Shown: piece after piece, positions 54,722-62,486 of the stretch
Numbering within the stretch: the stretch's first letter is position 1
How the letters are laid out: the number at the start of each line of letters is the position of its first letter
Source of the DNA: a bacterium
GTDB lineage: Bacteria > Chloroflexota > Dehalococcoidia > Tepidiformales > Tepidiformaceae
Assembly: GCA_003577245.1 (NCBI GenBank)
Contig: QEVS01000002.1
Location: 1-64,000, forward strand
Direction of reading: 5' to 3'
DNA: 64,000 nt
Made by a program: the position numbers and the translations under genes
The notes under the pieces: generated by a model
What the model was told of the DNA's origin: nothing
Databases searched by the model: none
Seen by the model: only the letters and a program-made list of their open reading frames with translations

Positions 54722-54777
54722 AGCGTAGGGAGGAGGCTCCTCCCTACGCTCCGCCCATGGAAGGGCTGGCTTTTTTT
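54722..54777 (+). terminator. Long hairpin and T-tract after the helicase gene
   Basis: AGCGTAGGGAGGAG and its perfect 14-bp complement (54722-54750) form a very stable hairpin just past the stop at 54718. A smaller GCCC/GGGC hairpin and a run of seven T (54771-54777) follow. This is the likely end of the plus-strand module transcript. Confidence 0.75.
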
Positions 54778-54944
54778 GTTGCCTGTCACGAACCGGGTCC
54801 AAGATATCGGACGAGCAGGATGGTACGCTGCGGGATAGGGCAGGACGCTCGTCACGGGGCGTACCATGAGGTGCATTCTGGTTGCTGCGAGAGGTCGGCC
54901 CCACTCCCGGCTCCGGCTGGCCCGGCAAGTGATAATGGGCTATC

Positions 54945-54961
54945 GTTACGAAAATCGTAAC
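54945..54961. promoter_or_regulatory. Dyad upstream of abiEi, probable AbiEi operator
   Basis: GTTACGA-AAA-TCGTAAC, a perfect 7-bp inverted repeat 32 bp before the AbiEi start. AbiEi antitoxins are known to repress their own promoters by binding inverted repeats, so this is a natural operator. Confidence 0.7.
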
Positions 54962-54993
54962 CTTAGCCAAAGTTGACCGGAACGAGGCAACCA

Positions 54994-55809
54994 ATGGCGA
55001 CCTCCGCTTCCGAGCCAGCCACGACCGCCTCTGGCCTTGCCGATTGGCTGCTAGCGCACGGGCGCGTGGCGGTCACCTCCGCCGAAGTCGCGGATCTGCT
55101 TCAGATTCCCCTCGATCAAGTTCGTGTGCGTCTCAATCAGCAGGTTCGGAAGCAACGGCTTTTTAGCCCCGCCCGCGGGCTCTGGATCCCGATTCCTCCG
55201 GAATACCGTACGTGGGGAGCAGTGCCAGCCACACACTTCATCGACCAACTCATGCGGTTCTTGGAGCGGGACTACTATGTCGGTTGGCTGGCGGCCGCCG
55301 AGCTTCACGGTGCAGCTCACCAGCGGCCACAGGTATTCCAGGTCGCGGTCAATGCGCCGCTACCGCAGCGCGACTTCGGACGCGTTCATCTTCGCTTTGT
55401 CACACGGTCGCGCGTCAGAGAGGCGCCGCGAGTCCAGATGCAAACGCCAACAGGCCAGATATGGGTGGCGACACCCGAGCTCACGGCGCTCGACCTCGTT
55501 GACATCCCACGGCTTAGTGGAGGGCTCAACAACGCGACGACGGTCCTGCTCGAGCTTTCACAGGATCCCGGGTTGAACACCGCACGTCTCCTAGATGTGG
55601 CCAGTATGTTCCCGACGGCAACCGTGCGGCGCTTGGGGTACCTCCTTGCCCAGTTCCAGGCGAACGTCGAGCTCGGGCCACTCCACTCCATCGTCGATAG
55701 CCAGTCGCAGTCGCACGCTTCGCCTCTCGATCCGCGTGCGCCGCTCCGCGGAGAGCGCGACCATACATGGAACGTCGTGGTCAACGTCGTCGTCGAGCCT
55801 GACGTGTGA
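54994..55809 (+). CDS. abiEi: AbiEi-type antitoxin
   Basis: 271 residues from ATG 54994 (ACGAGG upstream); a TTG at 54973 is an alternative. An N-terminal winged helix (VTSAEVADLLQIPLDQVRVRLNQ) binds DNA. The C-terminal AbiEi domain has YYVGWLAAAELHGAAHQRP and TPELTALDLVD. It neutralises the AbiEii toxin and autoregulates the operon. The stop overlaps the toxin GTG. AbiE systems give abortive infection against phages. Confidence 0.92.
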   Translation: MATSASEPATTASGLADWLLAHGRVAVTSAEVADLLQIPLDQVRVRLNQQVRKQRLFSPARGLWIPIPPEYRTWGAVPATHFIDQLMRFLERDYYVGWLAAAELHGAAHQRPQVFQVAVNAPLPQRDFGRVHLRFVTRSRVREAPRVQMQTPTGQIWVATPELTALDLVDIPRLSGGLNNATTVLLELSQDPGLNTARLLDVASMFPTATVRRLGYLLAQFQANVELGPLHSIVDSQSQSHASPLDPRAPLRGERDHTWNVVVNVVVEPDV

Positions 55810-56579
55810 TCCCCGAGGCGGCGATCACAGCATGGGGCGTCAGCGCACCCTGGCCGACTCGCGCACAGGTTGAGCAGGACCTTCTCCTCAGCCGCCTAAT
55901 CGTCGAGCTGGCGTCCCATCCCTATCTGCGAGACGAGATGATCTTCCGGGGTGGGACGTGCCTGCATAAGTTGCACCTGACGGTTCCCCATCGATATAGC
56001 GAGGACCTCGACTACGTTCGCGCCACCGCGGGTGGTATTCAGCCGCTCACCCAGGCTGTGACGAACGTTGGTGAAGCGTTGGGGTTTGAAGTCCGCACGC
56101 AGATGGGTGCTCAGCCCAAGGTGTACCTCCGAACTACCGCAACAAGTGGCGAGCTTCTTCGAATCAAGGTCGAAGTGAACACGTACGAGCGAACGCCTGC
56201 GCTACCGCTGACTCGCGTGAGGCACGACGTGCGTTCGTCCTGGTTTTCGGGAAGCGCGGACGTTCAAACGTTCGTACCTGCCGAGTTGGTGGCGACCAAG
56301 ATCCGCGCGCTGTATCGGCGAAAGAAGGGCCGGGATCTGTTTGATCTCTGGCTGGCTCTCACCGAGATGAAGCTCGCGGGCGAGGCGATCACCGCGGCGT
56401 TCGTCCCATATCGTCCCCACGGACTGACCACTCGCCTGGCCGTCCAGAACCTGCGGCGCAAGCTACAGGATGCGGACTTTCGCGATGACCTTGTCCCGTT
56501 GGTTGCCACGTGGCCTGCGGACTACGACATCGATCGAGCGGCTGACCTCGTCATTGCGGAGGTGTTGGAGCGACTCTGA
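55806..56579 (+). CDS. abiEii: AbiEii-type nucleotidyltransferase toxin
   Basis: 257 residues from a GTG overlapping abiEi. The DUF1814/AbiEii fold is clear: FRGGTCLHK (GGT 49-51), RYSEDLDYV (catalytic acids 67 and 69), LRIKVEVNTYER and VATKIRALYRRKKGRDLFDLW. These nucleotidyltransferase toxins are bacteriostatic, and some add nucleotides to tRNA. Catalytic residues are intact, so the toxin should be active. Confidence 0.93.
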   Translation: MIPEAAITAWGVSAPWPTRAQVEQDLLLSRLIVELASHPYLRDEMIFRGGTCLHKLHLTVPHRYSEDLDYVRATAGGIQPLTQAVTNVGEALGFEVRTQMGAQPKVYLRTTATSGELLRIKVEVNTYERTPALPLTRVRHDVRSSWFSGSADVQTFVPAELVATKIRALYRRKKGRDLFDLWLALTEMKLAGEAITAAFVPYRPHGLTTRLAVQNLRRKLQDADFRDDLVPLVATWPADYDIDRAADLVIAEVLERL

Positions 56580-56740
56580 GGACTATCGACACGCTATCTC
56601 TCACGAGGTGCGCCGGCAGTTCATGCACCCGTGGCTCGCTCATCGCGCCGTGCATTCTTGTTGCGAACCTACGGACCTGCCAGCCGAGGATTCCATGCGA
56701 TTCGTTCCCTTTCCCTACTGTAGCCAGTTGAATCTGGTGG

Positions 56741-59700
56741 TCATTTCGCCGGAGCTGACGGCTTGAAACGTAGCAACGCCTTAGCTCTTTGCTCACCAAT
56801 CGACTTGGCAATCTGATCCGCTGGTGCCCGGAAGACCTCATCGGCATTGTTCAGTCCGGCCATTGACAGCCGAAGGCACTCACCCCTCAAGAGCGGCATC
56901 GGCAATTGCAACAGCGGCAAAGCCTCTGCTGGTAGTCCGAATTCAAGTTGTAGAAGCACATCGTCCAGGGACGGCACTCCGATCGGCTCATCGGCAACAA
57001 CCACGGTGGCGATGCGGTGGGCGGCACGCAGATGGAATCGGGTGGAATCCGCCAGCCCGGTGATGTCGCCCGATGCCAGCCGGTTGAACGGGTTGACCGA
57101 GAATCCGGTCTCGATATCGTTCAAGGGTGTACCGCGGGTCCAAGCTCGAAGCACAGCTGACTTCTTGCACCGCGCCCAATAGTTAGGCAAGTCAGCGGCT
57201 CCGAACTGAAGCGCCTGGGCCAGCGCGGTTGTTAGCCCTGAGGTCCAACGCGCCTCGGCGGTCCCCTTCCGCGCCAGCGGTATCCATTGGCTGTCCAGCT
57301 CAGGAACGACCTGGATGAGCCCCATCAGGAAATTCGGGTCACGCGCTTGAGCTCCGCTGCGGCGGATGAGTTCGACCAGGCGAAGGGCTGATTCGAGCGA
57401 CAGCGGTGCTTCGGCACAGACGCGACCGAGCAGTGACAGCCGGATGAGCCCGTCTTCCTCCTCGACCAGTCGCTGCGCCGTCATCCGAGTGAGCAGGTCA
57501 GCGATCTGTGCTTGAGTCCGAGCCGACCAGGTTGGGTCGCGACGATTGCGCAGGAACCCGCCGTAGGTGGCCGCCAGGAGACCCGGGACGTCGTCGCGGT
57601 GCACGCCGTTGACTTGGCTCAGCAGTTTGATGACCCAGGTGTTGAGGTCAGCGTCCTTGAATGAAGACGACAGGGCTTCCGGTTCCCCGGCCACGTAGAC
57701 CTGAAAAAGCCGAATCCGGGCAGTGGAATTGTGGGCGAGCAGAATGCTGCGCCCTTGCTCGGCAAAGCCCATTCGGCCCGCTCGTCCGGCCATGTTCTTG
57801 TACTCTGCAACCGTGTAGGGCTGCGTCTGTGCTCCTTTGAACTCATGCTCAGCGATGATGACGGTCGAGGCGGGTGTGTTGATTCCGGCGGCAACAGTGG
57901 TCGTTGCGGCCAGAACGTGAATGCCGGCGCCAGCGTCCCGGAAGCCACGTTCGACCGCGGCACGCTCTTCCTTAGAGAGGTTGGAGGTGTGGAAGGCGGT
58001 TCCACCTCGAAGACAATGACGCAGGTCGTGGGATACGGCCGACAGGTCCTGCTCCGGCAGCTCAACGATGACCGCATCGGCGGCGGCGAGGCCGAGCTCA
58101 TCAGCCAGATAGCCGGCCGCGCCTTGGGCCGAACCTCGTTGATTCCGAAAGATGATGACGCGCTCCGCCGGGCTGTCATTTACGAGCTGCCGTACCAGCG
58201 GCACGATGACATCTTGGGAGCTTGGCTCTCGTTTGCGTTGATAGACCGTTCCCGGTGCCAGCAACTGGGTCGTCTGACGGTTGCCGTCCGGATCGAGGAA
58301 CTCATAGACGCCGTTGCGGTCCAGCACGCCCTCGACCAACGGCACGGGCCGGTCGGTGTGGTGTAAGAGCTCAATCTCAAGCCAGTCGTGGAAATAGTTC
58401 ACATCCCCAATGGCGGCCGAGAGGGCGACAATCTGCGGTTCCAGGCCGCGCAATCGCGCCGACTTGAGATAGGCCAAGATGAGTTCGACGGTGATGCCTC
58501 GGTGAGGGTCGCTAATGAAGTGAGCCTCGTCCACCACCACGAGGCCGACTGAAAACAGCAGTTCCGGCCTGGTCAGCAAGAGCCCTAGGAACATTTCGTA
58601 GGTGAGTAGCGCAAGGTCAAAGCGGCCGGCGGTGAACGCCGCGGCGGAGTCGCCGTAGTCGCCGGTGCAGCGAATGACGCGCATTCCCAACGTCCCGCCA
58701 TACAGGTCGGTGAACTGGTCGAATTTTTCGTTGGCGAGGGCCTTGTACGGCAGAAGGAAGACGGCCTTGCGGCCGTCGGCAATGGCCTTGGCGGCCGCGA
58801 GCTCGCCTACGAATGTCTTCCCCGAGCTCGTCGGGGCGACCACCAGCAGCGAGGTGCCTTCGAGAACTTGGTGGTCGTTGAGCGCCGCCAGCTGCAAGGG
58901 GTTGAGACCGCCCGGATATCGTGCCGCCCACTCGGCGACTACCGCCTCGGGCAATTGAGCATTCAAATCGAGCATCGTGTCGATTAGACGGGGCCGCGCT
59001 TCGGGGAAAGCCGCCAGGTAGTTTTGGCCGCGGTGAAGGACTGGCAAGACAAGTCCGGTCGCAAGGTGGCCAAGGACCGCCGGTTCCTGGGTATATCCGA
59101 GTCCCAGTGCCTGAGCGCGAACCGTCGCTTGCATCTCACTGACCAAGCCCAGAAGGTCGTGGGTGTCCGTGCCGCTCTGCAAAGCATCCAGCAGAGCCAA
59201 CGTAAGCAAACCGTGTCGTTTAGTTGGGTGCTCGAGAGCGGACTGGTTCGGTCCGGCCGCACTCAAGAGAATCCGACCATTGCCGGCCAGTGTCGCCAAC
59301 GGTGTGCCTGGGTCGCGCGTCAGTGGCGTTCGCTCCAAGACGCGGGCCGGCGCAGCGCCACTAAAACAACAGTCCAAGACGCACAAGATGGCGCCCGCCC
59401 GGGACGAGCGGAACAATTCAGCGAGCTCATCCATTCCGAGCGTGGTCGTGCCAAGGCTCGCGAGTTCCGTGTCGTAGGCGACGATGCGGTGGTCTTGGCT
59501 GCCGTGGCCGGAGAATGTCAGGATGACCGCGTCGTCGGGACCAGCCTCGCCCAGCAAGGCCCTGATGTCGCGCCTGATGGCATCAACGCTCGCGCCTTCA
59601 TCCACCAGGAGTTGAAGATTCGCCTCCGGAAGCGAGTCAGCGAACAAGGCCCACAACGCGGTGGCATCGCGGCGCGCACCTGAGAGTTCGCGAATGTCAG

Positions 59701-59746
59701 GGGATTGGTGACGGTCGATGCCGACGAACAGCCCAGAAAGAGTCAT
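56741..59746 (-). CDS. Caspase-like protease fused to Ski2-like DExH helicase
   Basis: 1001 residues. Residues 1-235 form a caspase (C14) domain with catalytic His81 (FSGHGSQDH) and Cys127 (LDCCFSG). Residues 280-750 form a Ski2/Brr2-like helicase: Walker A APTSSGKT, DEAH at about 406-409, SAA (motif III) and YKNMAGRAGRMG (motif VI). The tail is helical. ATG 59746 has AAGGAG upstream within a GTG-initiated extension (59764), so ATG is preferred. Fusion of a suicide-type protease to a nucleic-acid helicase suggests a sensor-effector for invading nucleic acid. It lies downstream of the ubiquitin-like genes on the same strand, after a 163-bp gap. Confidence 0.9.
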   Translation of the reverse strand: MTLSGLFVGIDRHQSPDIRELSGARRDATALWALFADSLPEANLQLLVDEGASVDAIRRDIRALLGEAGPDDAVILTFSGHGSQDHRIVAYDTELASLGTTTLGMDELAELFRSSRAGAILCVLDCCFSGAAPARVLERTPLTRDPGTPLATLAGNGRILLSAAGPNQSALEHPTKRHGLLTLALLDALQSGTDTHDLLGLVSEMQATVRAQALGLGYTQEPAVLGHLATGLVLPVLHRGQNYLAAFPEARPRLIDTMLDLNAQLPEAVVAEWAARYPGGLNPLQLAALNDHQVLEGTSLLVVAPTSSGKTFVGELAAAKAIADGRKAVFLLPYKALANEKFDQFTDLYGGTLGMRVIRCTGDYGDSAAAFTAGRFDLALLTYEMFLGLLLTRPELLFSVGLVVVDEAHFISDPHRGITVELILAYLKSARLRGLEPQIVALSAAIGDVNYFHDWLEIELLHHTDRPVPLVEGVLDRNGVYEFLDPDGNRQTTQLLAPGTVYQRKREPSSQDVIVPLVRQLVNDSPAERVIIFRNQRGSAQGAAGYLADELGLAAADAVIVELPEQDLSAVSHDLRHCLRGGTAFHTSNLSKEERAAVERGFRDAGAGIHVLAATTTVAAGINTPASTVIIAEHEFKGAQTQPYTVAEYKNMAGRAGRMGFAEQGRSILLAHNSTARIRLFQVYVAGEPEALSSSFKDADLNTWVIKLLSQVNGVHRDDVPGLLAATYGGFLRNRRDPTWSARTQAQIADLLTRMTAQRLVEEEDGLIRLSLLGRVCAEAPLSLESALRLVELIRRSGAQARDPNFLMGLIQVVPELDSQWIPLARKGTAEARWTSGLTTALAQALQFGAADLPNYWARCKKSAVLRAWTRGTPLNDIETGFSVNPFNRLASGDITGLADSTRFHLRAAHRIATVVVADEPIGVPSLDDVLLQLEFGLPAEALPLLQLPMPLLRGECLRLSMAGLNNADEVFRAPADQIAKSIGEQRAKALLRFKPSAPAK

Positions 59747-59909
59747 CTGCTTAGGCTCCTTCACCTACTCTGCGGCCCACCATTTCGAACTTCAACCCCG
59801 CCGTGACACCGGTCGCAATCGGTCCACCACCACGCCCCGCTGGAGCGGCGCTGGACGCGGGTGTACGCGTCGGCCGCACGGTATTCGAAGCCAGAAGCTG
59901 CGCTCATCC

Positions 59910-60065
59910 CTATCGGTTCGCGATGACAGCGGCGAGCGCCCGTAGGGCTGACGCCGCGCCGTCAAGGTCTCGACCCGCGCCCGCGGTGTCTCCTCGCTTG
60001 TACTTCGAGGCAGCATCCTCGAGTTCCGACGCACAGCGCCGAAGCAGTTGTCCTGCGTCAGCCAT
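59910..60065 (-). CDS. 51-residue helical protein
   Basis: ATG 60065 with GAGGAGG upstream encodes 51 residues: MADAGQLLRRCASELEDAAS, then KYKRGDTAGAGRDLDGAASA and LRALAAVIANR. It is a helical hairpin-like small protein with one Cys. It starts 15 bp after the DUF2188 stop, so it belongs to the ubiquitin-like operon. Function unknown; a small partner, substrate or antitoxin are possibilities. Confidence 0.65.
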   Translation of the reverse strand: MADAGQLLRRCASELEDAASKYKRGDTAGAGRDLDGAASALRALAAVIANR

Positions 60066-60080
60066 GGGTAGCGGCCTCCT

Positions 60081-60305
60081 CTAGTGCCGGGTGTCTTTGG
60101 GCCGGCTGGGATCGTTGCCGGGCGCCACGGTGTCAGAATCGCGAATCTGGCCGTGGCGGTCGTGGATGACGACCTCGCCGCCTCCAAGATTGCCGACAAT
60201 GTCCTTTGCGCGGCGTTCGGCATCAGCCTGGGTACTGTGGTGGGCACTGGCGCGCTGAGCGCCGGGAGCTTTGACGTCCCATCCGCCGGTAGGGTTGGGA
60301 ACCAC
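60081..60305 (-). CDS. DUF2188-like small protein
   Basis: 74 residues. VVPNPTGGWDVKAPGAQRAS, STQADAERRAKDIV and GGEVVIHDRHGQIRDSDT match DUF2188. The coding frame opens at GTG 60305, but a strong ribosome site (AGGAGAAGG) fits an ATG 15 bp further upstream in another frame. The codons just before GTG would read THVVPN, as in the family, if one base were added, so a start-proximal frameshift or error is possible. Family function unknown. Confidence 0.72.
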   Translation of the reverse strand: MVPNPTGGWDVKAPGAQRASAHHSTQADAERRAKDIVGNLGGGEVVIHDRHGQIRDSDTVAPGNDPSRPKDTRH

Positions 60306-60357
60306 GTGTGTTGCTCATTGTTGGTCCTTCTCCTGGGAATAGATGACCGTGGTAGTG

Positions 60358-61788
60358 CTACGCCGACTCGGTGGCCTTCAGCCAGTCGTCGAGAGCGAGG
60401 GCAGTGCCCGTGATGGGCTGGATTTCGCATGCGGGATCGCAGGCAGTCACGTCATTCACCCTCATCTCGCCCGGGTACACCGAATAGTGCTGAGGGCCCT
60501 TGCCGCCGACACGCGGCATTCCGGTGACGATGCCGACCAGTTGCAGCGTTTGGTGCCCAGCGACTGCGAGGCTGAAGGGGAACACGTTGCGTCGAGCGTA
60601 GCGCTCCCGGTCGGCCTCCGGAAGGTTGGCGAAGTAGTCGGGGTCGTCGAGCTTGCCGGCGCGCTCAAGAGCGACATCGCTACGCAAGAGCGCACCGAGA
60701 CAGTAGAGACAGGCCCGGCCAGCGGTCACTGTGTGAATACGCCAATCGACATGGAGCGGGCGGCCGTTCTTGTCGGTTCGCGCCAATATCCCGCCATCGA
60801 CGACAGGGATGAGGTGACCGTAGGCGATGAGGTTGAGGAGGGCGCGAGGCCAGGGCCGGTCAACGCAAGAGAGGAGAACATCGCAGTCCAGGGCGGCGGC
60901 GAGACCCTCAGGAGTCAAGATGCTCGCCGGTACCGCTTCGGCGTGGAAGACGCCCGCGGTGTGACTGACCTCGGCGGCCCGTTTGGCGATGGCGACCTTG
61001 GTAAGATGCTCGTCAACGTCCTTGGGCCTCGCGTTGAGGGTTCGGTCGAGGTTGCGGGCCTCCACGATGTCGTGATCGATGTAGGTAACGTTCTCGATGC
61101 CGAGCCGGTTGAGCGCCTCGGCAATGATGCCGCCGACGCTTCCCAGCCCTACGATGCCCACTCGCGTACGGGCCAGGTCGGCCTGAGCTGCCGCTCCCCA
61201 GACGCTCACGGTCGCGACCTGAGTTGGCTGCTCCGCAGGCGGCGGGCAGAGGGCGGGATGATGCGTGATGCGCAGCGCTTCAACCGCTGCAACCCGGACG
61301 GTCTCGCAATCGTGGCGGACGTACTTCCGAGGCCCAGCGCGAAGCCAGAACCGGGCGCTCCAGGACCCGTCCGTACCCCTGGTCAGGCCGAGGACCGGGT
61401 GTCCGGACGAGTTCGCAACCGAGCCACCGAGACGGACCCCTTCGGCGAACTCGTCATCGTCACTCATGTCCTGCCAACCGGGGACGGGGTGCGAATGGAG
61501 CAGGGCGATGCCGTAGCCCTCGGGACATTCGCGCTGGACCCGGCCGAGATAATCCGCTGTGAAGGCGACGTTGCCCTGGAGGACCCGGTCGCCCTCTACG
61601 GGCATGACGACCTGCATGAGGATGGCCGTGTAGCGCTTGGTCCCGCGACTGGGCTTCCAATAAGCGAAGGCCAGGTCCTCCTGGTAGAGCCCCTTGTCGA
61701 GATGGGCAGCGAGCTGACGGTCCAGCTCGCCCGTGAACGCCACTGAGAAGGTGACGCCTGCAAAGTCGGATTCCTGGTAGCCGTTCAT
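60358..61788 (-). CDS. JAB deubiquitinase-E1 (ThiF) fusion protein
   Basis: 476 residues. The N-terminal JAB/JAMM protease (about 30-150) has Glu38 and HSHP (His98, His100) followed by Ser109 and Asp112. The C-terminal ThiF/E1 domain (about 190-455) has nucleotide motif GIVGLGSVGG, an acidic DHD and Cys pairs CLYC (360/363) and CDPAC (450/454) that likely bind zinc. Apart from these and Cys308 (LLSCVDRP), no cysteine sits where the E1 catalytic Cys is expected. It would mature, activate and recycle the ubiquitin-like protein encoded upstream. It directly abuts the E2 gene. Confidence 0.92.
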   Translation of the reverse strand: MNGYQESDFAGVTFSVAFTGELDRQLAAHLDKGLYQEDLAFAYWKPSRGTKRYTAILMQVVMPVEGDRVLQGNVAFTADYLGRVQRECPEGYGIALLHSHPVPGWQDMSDDDEFAEGVRLGGSVANSSGHPVLGLTRGTDGSWSARFWLRAGPRKYVRHDCETVRVAAVEALRITHHPALCPPPAEQPTQVATVSVWGAAAQADLARTRVGIVGLGSVGGIIAEALNRLGIENVTYIDHDIVEARNLDRTLNARPKDVDEHLTKVAIAKRAAEVSHTAGVFHAEAVPASILTPEGLAAALDCDVLLSCVDRPWPRALLNLIAYGHLIPVVDGGILARTDKNGRPLHVDWRIHTVTAGRACLYCLGALLRSDVALERAGKLDDPDYFANLPEADRERYARRNVFPFSLAVAGHQTLQLVGIVTGMPRVGGKGPQHYSVYPGEMRVNDVTACDPACEIQPITGTALALDDWLKATESA

Positions 61789-62133
61789 CTAGGCCTCCGA
61801 CAGGATCGTCATGATGTGCGTAGCGATGGTCTTCGGCGTCGGGGGACGGTCGAAGCGGCGGCTCCAGTACGCCCAGTCTGGCCCAAGGTTGCTGTCTTGG
61901 ATGGCGCGCGTGCCCTTGGGATAGAGCACCGGCTTGGTGTGGATGGCGGCCGGCATCGCGTACGGCGTTGATGTACAGCGCAGGATGGCTACGTCACAGA
62001 TGCGGCCGGCGTGGGGGCCCGCTGGAACTTCCACGTCGCGGATTCCGGTGTAGACCTCGCCGTTCGGCGCGGAGAGCAACTCCACGGTGTAGCCCGTCTG
62101 GCGGAAGTACTTCTCGAGGTCGTCGCTCGTCAT
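61789..62133 (-). CDS. E2-like conjugating protein (prokaryotic E2 family)
   Basis: 114 residues resembling the Prok-E2_E group. ICDVAILRC, a Pro-rich loop (PAAIHTKPVLYPKG) and DWAYWSRR near the C-terminus fit the UBC-like fold. The only cysteines are 46 and 53. The region where E2 proteins carry the reactive Cys reads AIQDSNLGPDW, offering Ser81. It would carry the ubiquitin-like protein from E1 to targets. Its stop and the next ATG are adjacent, as are those of the Ubl gene before it. Assignment rests on motif and gene order. Confidence 0.8.
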   Translation of the reverse strand: MTSDDLEKYFRQTGYTVELLSAPNGEVYTGIRDVEVPAGPHAGRICDVAILRCTSTPYAMPAAIHTKPVLYPKGTRAIQDSNLGPDWAYWSRRFDRPPTPKTIATHIMTILSEA

Positions 62134-62373
62134 CTATTTCACCCACGAGGTCGGGGTGACGCCAATGAAGCGGGTGGTGAACTTCTCGCCGTTACGCAGC
62201 GGGACTTCCTGGTTGTAGTCGGTGAAGTCGTGGTGCCCGTTCTGGCGGGTCAGGATGTAGTCGGTGGCGGGCGTGAAGCCGGCGTTCTCCAGGATCTGGG
62301 CGACCGTGAGCTTGTGCTCCTCGGTCGTCTGCTCCTCGCCGTCAACGAAGTACGTGATGATGTCCTTGGCCAT
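62134..62373 (-). CDS. Ubiquitin-like protein (multiubiquitin-domain type)
   Basis: 79 residues from ATG 62373, preceded by AAGGAG; an upstream in-frame extension to 62451 overlaps the operator and is not used. One beta-grasp unit: TYFVDGEEQTTEEHKLTVAQ, then ILENAGFTPATDYILTRQ and EVPLRNGEKFTTRFIG. This resembles the multiubiquitin family in single-copy form. The C-terminus is GVTPTSWVK, with no terminal Gly-Gly, so processing or a non-glycine terminus is implied. It begins the Ubl-E2-JAB/E1 operon. Confidence 0.85.
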   Translation of the reverse strand: MAKDIITYFVDGEEQTTEEHKLTVAQILENAGFTPATDYILTRQNGHHDFTDYNQEVPLRNGEKFTTRFIGVTPTSWVK

Positions 62374-62411
62374 GGTGAGTCTCCTTCGGGCGATCGCCCT
62401 TTCGGCAGTCC

Positions 62412-62441
62412 GCGGATAAGCTAATCCGCTAATGAGCGTAG
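62412..62441. promoter_or_regulatory. Operator-like dyad before the Ubl operon
   Basis: GCGGATAAGC and GCTAATCCGC overlap in an imperfect 18-bp palindrome (62412-62429), followed by GCGTAG at 62436-62441. GCTAATCCGC is the exact complement of the GCGGATTAGC found before the XRE gene, and GCGTAG is also shared. It lies 39 bp before the Ubl start. Binding by the XRE repressor is inferred. Confidence 0.7.
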
Positions 62442-62486
62442 AATACCACATCGCGGACGCAGATCAACCCTTTTGGCGGCGGGAAG

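Noticed and set aside
54722..54750. Perfect palindrome as a CRISPR or att repeat
   Set aside because: It occurs once and sits directly after a stop codon, followed by a T-tract; a terminator explains it.
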